The position numbers and the translations under genes were made by a program. From Coriaria nepalensis (Eukaryota; Streptophyta; Magnoliopsida; Cucurbitales; Coriariaceae): a stretch of 64,000 bases of DNA. Of the stretch, positions 61,301 to 64,000 are shown one piece after another (within the stretch, counting starts at the first letter, position 1; the number at the start of each line of letters is the position of its first letter). The notes under the pieces are model-generated. The model made no database searches. It saw only the letters and a program-made list of their open reading frames with translations, and had not been told where the DNA came from. Where the stretch lies: the NCBI GenBank assembly GCA_027186245.1, contig CP114482.1, positions 22,091,209 to 22,155,208 on the forward strand, written 5' to 3'.

Positions 61301-64000
61301 TCTAGTCATGAAATCATTCTAAATTAATTCGAACGAATTCTATTTTCACCCTTCAAATATTATTTTCTTACATAGCTTGTAATTAATCTATTGAAGACAA
61401 CAATGCATTATTTTAGCATTAAAAAGCATATCACTAAGTCTTTTCAATCATTAAATTGTTTGAAGGCACTTCGAACCAATTCTCTTTTTGTATTTTGAAA
61501 GTGGCTTTCATGCATAACTTGCAATTGATCTATTGATGGAAACTATGCATTTTTTTAGCCTTAAAGTCTTATTTTTTCATCTCTTTTAGTCAGTAAATCA
61601 TTCTAAATCAATTCGTTTGAAATTCGGCATTTAAACAAGACTTTCGTGCGTAACTTGCAGTTGATCTATTGAAGGCAACAATGCATTTGTTTAGCCTTAA
61701 AGTCATGTCACTGAGTCTCTTCTAGTCATTAAATCATTCTAAATTAATTCGAACAAATTCTATTTGCGCCCTTCAAACATTATTTTCTTACATAACTTGT
61801 AATTAATCTATTGAAGAAAACAATGCATTATTTTAGCATTAAAAAGCATAAGACTCAGTCTTTTCAATCATTAAATTGTTTGAAGGCACTTCGAACAAAT
61901 TCTCTTTTTGTATTTTGAACGTGGCTTTCATGCATAACTTGCAATTGATCTATTGATGGCAACTATGCATTTTTTTTTGCCTTAAAGGCATATTTTTGCG
62001 TCTCTTTTAGTCAGTAAATCATTCTAAATCACTTCGTATGAAATTCGGCATTTAAACATGACTTTCGTGCATAACTTGCAGTTGATCTATTATAGGCAAC
62101 AATGCATTTGTTTGGCCTGGAAGTCATGTCACTGAGTCTCTTCTGGTCATTAAATCATTCTAAATTAATTCGAACGAATTCTATTTTCGCCCTTCAAACA
62201 TTATTTTCTTACATTACTTGTAATTAATCTATTGAAGAAAACAATGCATTATTTTAGCATTAAAAAGCATATCACTCAGTCTTTTTAATCATTAAATTGT
62301 TTGAAGGCACTTCGAACCAATTCTCTTTTTGTATTTTGAACGCCACTTTCATGCATTACTTGGAATTGATCTATTGATGGAAACTATGCATTTTTTTAGA
62401 CTTAAAGTCATATTTTTGCGTCTCTTCTAGTCAGTAATTCATTCTAAATCACTTCGAACCAAATTCGGCCTTTAAACATGACTTTCGTGCATAACTTGCA
62501 GTTGATCTATTATAGGCAACAATGCATTTGTTTAGCCTTAAAGTCTTGTCACTGAGTCTCTTCTAGTCATTAAATCATTCTAAATTAATTCGAACGAATT
62601 CTTTTTTCGCCCTTCAAACATTATTTTCTTACGTAACTTGTAATTAATCTATTGAAGACAACAATGCATTATTTTAGCATTAAAAAGCATATCACTCAGT
62701 CTTTTCAATCATTAAATTGTTTGAAGGCACTTCGAAGCAATTCTCTTTTTGTATTTAGAACGCGACTTTCATCCCTAACTTGCAATTGATCTATTGATGG
62801 AAGCTATGCATTTTTTTAGCCTTAATGTCATATTTTTGCGTCTCTTCTAGTCAGTAAATCATTCTAAATCACTTCGTATGAAATTCGGCATTTAAACATG
62901 ACTTTCGTGCATAACTTGCAGTTGATCTATTATAGGCAACAATGAATTTGTTTAGCCTTGAAGTCATGTCACTGAGTCTCTTCTGGTCATTAAATCATTC
63001 TAAATTAATTCGAACGAATTCTATTTTCGCCCTTCAAACATTATTTTCTTACATTACTTGTAATTAATCTATTGAAGAAAACAATGCATTATTTTAGCAT
63101 TAAAAAGCATATCACTCAGTCTTTTTAATCATTAAATTGTTTGAAGGCACTTCGAACCAATTCTCTTTTTGTATTTTGAACGCCACTTTCATGCATTACT
63201 TGGAATTGATCTATTGATGGAAACTATGCATTTTTTTAGACTTAAAGTCATATTTTTGCGTCAATTCTAGTCAGTAATTCATTCTAAATCACTTCGAACC
63301 AAATTCGGCCTTTAAACATGACTTTCGTGCATAACTTGCAGTTGATCTATTATAGGCAACAATGCATTTGTTTAGCCTTAAAGTCTTGTCACTGAGTCTC
63401 TTCTAGTCATTAAATCATTCTAAATTAATTCGAACGAATTCTTTTTTCGCCCTTCAAACATTATTTTCTTACGTAACTTGTAATTAATCTATTGAAGACA
63501 ACAATGCATTATTTTAGCATTAAAAAGCATATCACTCAGTCTTATCAATCGTTAAATTGTTTGAAGGCACTTCGAACCAATTCTCTTTTTGTATTTAGAA
63601 CGCGACTTTCATGCATAACTTGCAATTGATCTATTGATGGCAACTATGCATTTTTTTTGCCTTAAAGGCATATTTTTACGTCTCTTCTAGTCAGTAAATC
63701 ATTCTAAATCACTTCGAACCAAATTCGGCCTTTAAACATGACTTTCGTGCATAACTTGCAGTTGATCTATTATAGGCAACAATGCATTTGTTTAGCCTTA
63801 AAGTCATGTCACTAAGTCTCTTCTAGTCATTAAATCATTCTAAATTAATTCGAACGAATTCTATTTTCGCCCTTCAAACATTATTTTCTTACATAACTTG
63901 TAATTAATCTATTGAAGACAACAACGCATTATTTTAGCATTAAAAAGCATATCTCTCAGTCTTTTCAATCATTAAATTGTTTGAAGGCACTTCGAACCAA
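58381..64000 (+). repeat. Mosaic of 420-, 840- and 1680-bp local duplications
   Basis: Several overlapping copies are visible. 58,441-58,740 matches 59,281-59,580 (offset 840; markers GAAGCAATTC, GGAAGCTATGC, TTAATGTCATA). 59,880-60,330 matches 60,721-61,170 (offset 841; GAAAACAACGGTGCATT). 60,160-60,600 matches 61,841-62,280 (offset 1681; TTTGGCCTKGAAG). 62,100-62,700 matches 62,940-63,540 (offset 840). 58,861 onward matches 63,063 onward (offset 4202). All shifts are whole numbers of trimers or double trimers. A-B-C order is intact throughout and the window ends inside an A monomer. Confidence 0.83.

Larger units (their letters stand above)
1..64000 (+). repeat. Tandem satellite array, ~140-bp monomer in A-B-C trimers (whole window)
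   Basis: The window reads as continuous head-to-tail copies of a 140-bp AT-rich monomer in three subtypes ordered A-B-C (419-420 bp per trimer). Every monomer opens with a variant of TTRATCTATTGAWGRCAAC followed by ATGCAT, and carries a TTCGAA-centred box near its middle. All copies lie on the same strand and no foreign sequence interrupts them. Large homogeneous satellites with nested higher-order repeats are typical of eukaryotic centromeres and pericentromeres; assigning this array to such a region is inference. I do not recognise the family. The only open frames of any length are about 65 codons, recur with the repeat, and start mostly at TTG, so no coding capacity is claimed. Confidence 0.97.

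Noticed and set aside
1..64000. CRISPR array
   Set aside because: Regular spacing is present, but the repeat unit is continuous with no unique spacers and the period is 140/420 bp.
1..64000. Ribosomal spacer, 5S or tRNA gene cluster
   Set aside because: No conserved rRNA, 5S internal promoter or tRNA A/B box pattern was seen in any monomer; the composition is uniformly AT-rich.
1..64000. Telomeric or subtelomeric repeat tracts
   Set aside because: No run of TTAGGG, TTTAGGG or TTAGG-type units occurs on either strand.

Overview
The whole 64 kb window is one uninterrupted tandem satellite array. I found no protein-coding gene, RNA gene, transposon, CRISPR array or unique DNA in it. The unit is an AT-rich monomer of about 140 bp (30% GC in one hand-counted subunit). 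It occurs in three diverged subtypes, called A (142 bp), B (136 bp) and C (142 bp), in the fixed order A-B-C, giving a 419-420 bp trimer. About 457 monomers fit in the window, all on the same strand. I saw only seven departures from the A-B-C order. An array of this size and purity with nested higher-order repeats (HORs) points to a eukaryotic centromere or pericentromere or another heterochromatic block. A plant is a reasonable guess from monomer size and base composition, but I do not recognise the family and the sequence does not prove the host.

Layout. (1) 1-20,215: strongly homogenised HOR units that all open at the same point in subtype B (start points 1573, 2832, 4930, 7311, 9410, 11508, 13470, 15851, 18232). 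Their lengths fall in a small set of monomer counts (9, 15, 17, 15, 15, 14, 17, 17, then a truncated unit). A 47-monomer super-repeat (offset 6578) lies over them. (2) 20,216-24,009: more diverged trimers, a C-to-B order break at 22,505, and an A variant with an 8-bp deletion. (3) 24,010-30,288: a 2.09 kb HOR in three copies; the middle copy carries a replaced tract. (4) 30,289-34,269: diverged trimers and a 1260-bp tandem duplication. (5) 34,270-52,765: a nested structure F-S-S-F, in which F is a 7.14 kb unit (51 monomers) and S is the same unit with 5.04 kb removed from its interior (2.1 kb). (6) 52,766-64,000: an older, more diverged paralogue of the 30-37 kb region, later expanded by a clean 1680-bp tandem duplication and several 840-bp duplications.

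No genes work together here. What the sequence records is satellite evolution by unequal exchange in whole-monomer steps, gene-conversion-like patching, and successive rounds of amplification of different ages. Two sequence elements could matter for function. One is a conserved TTCGAACSAA box in A and C that resembles the left half of the CENP-B box core. The other is an imperfect hairpin dyad at the A/B monomer boundary.

All alignments were made by eye. Boundaries are accurate to roughly 10-60 bp, because exchange points lie inside identical sequence.
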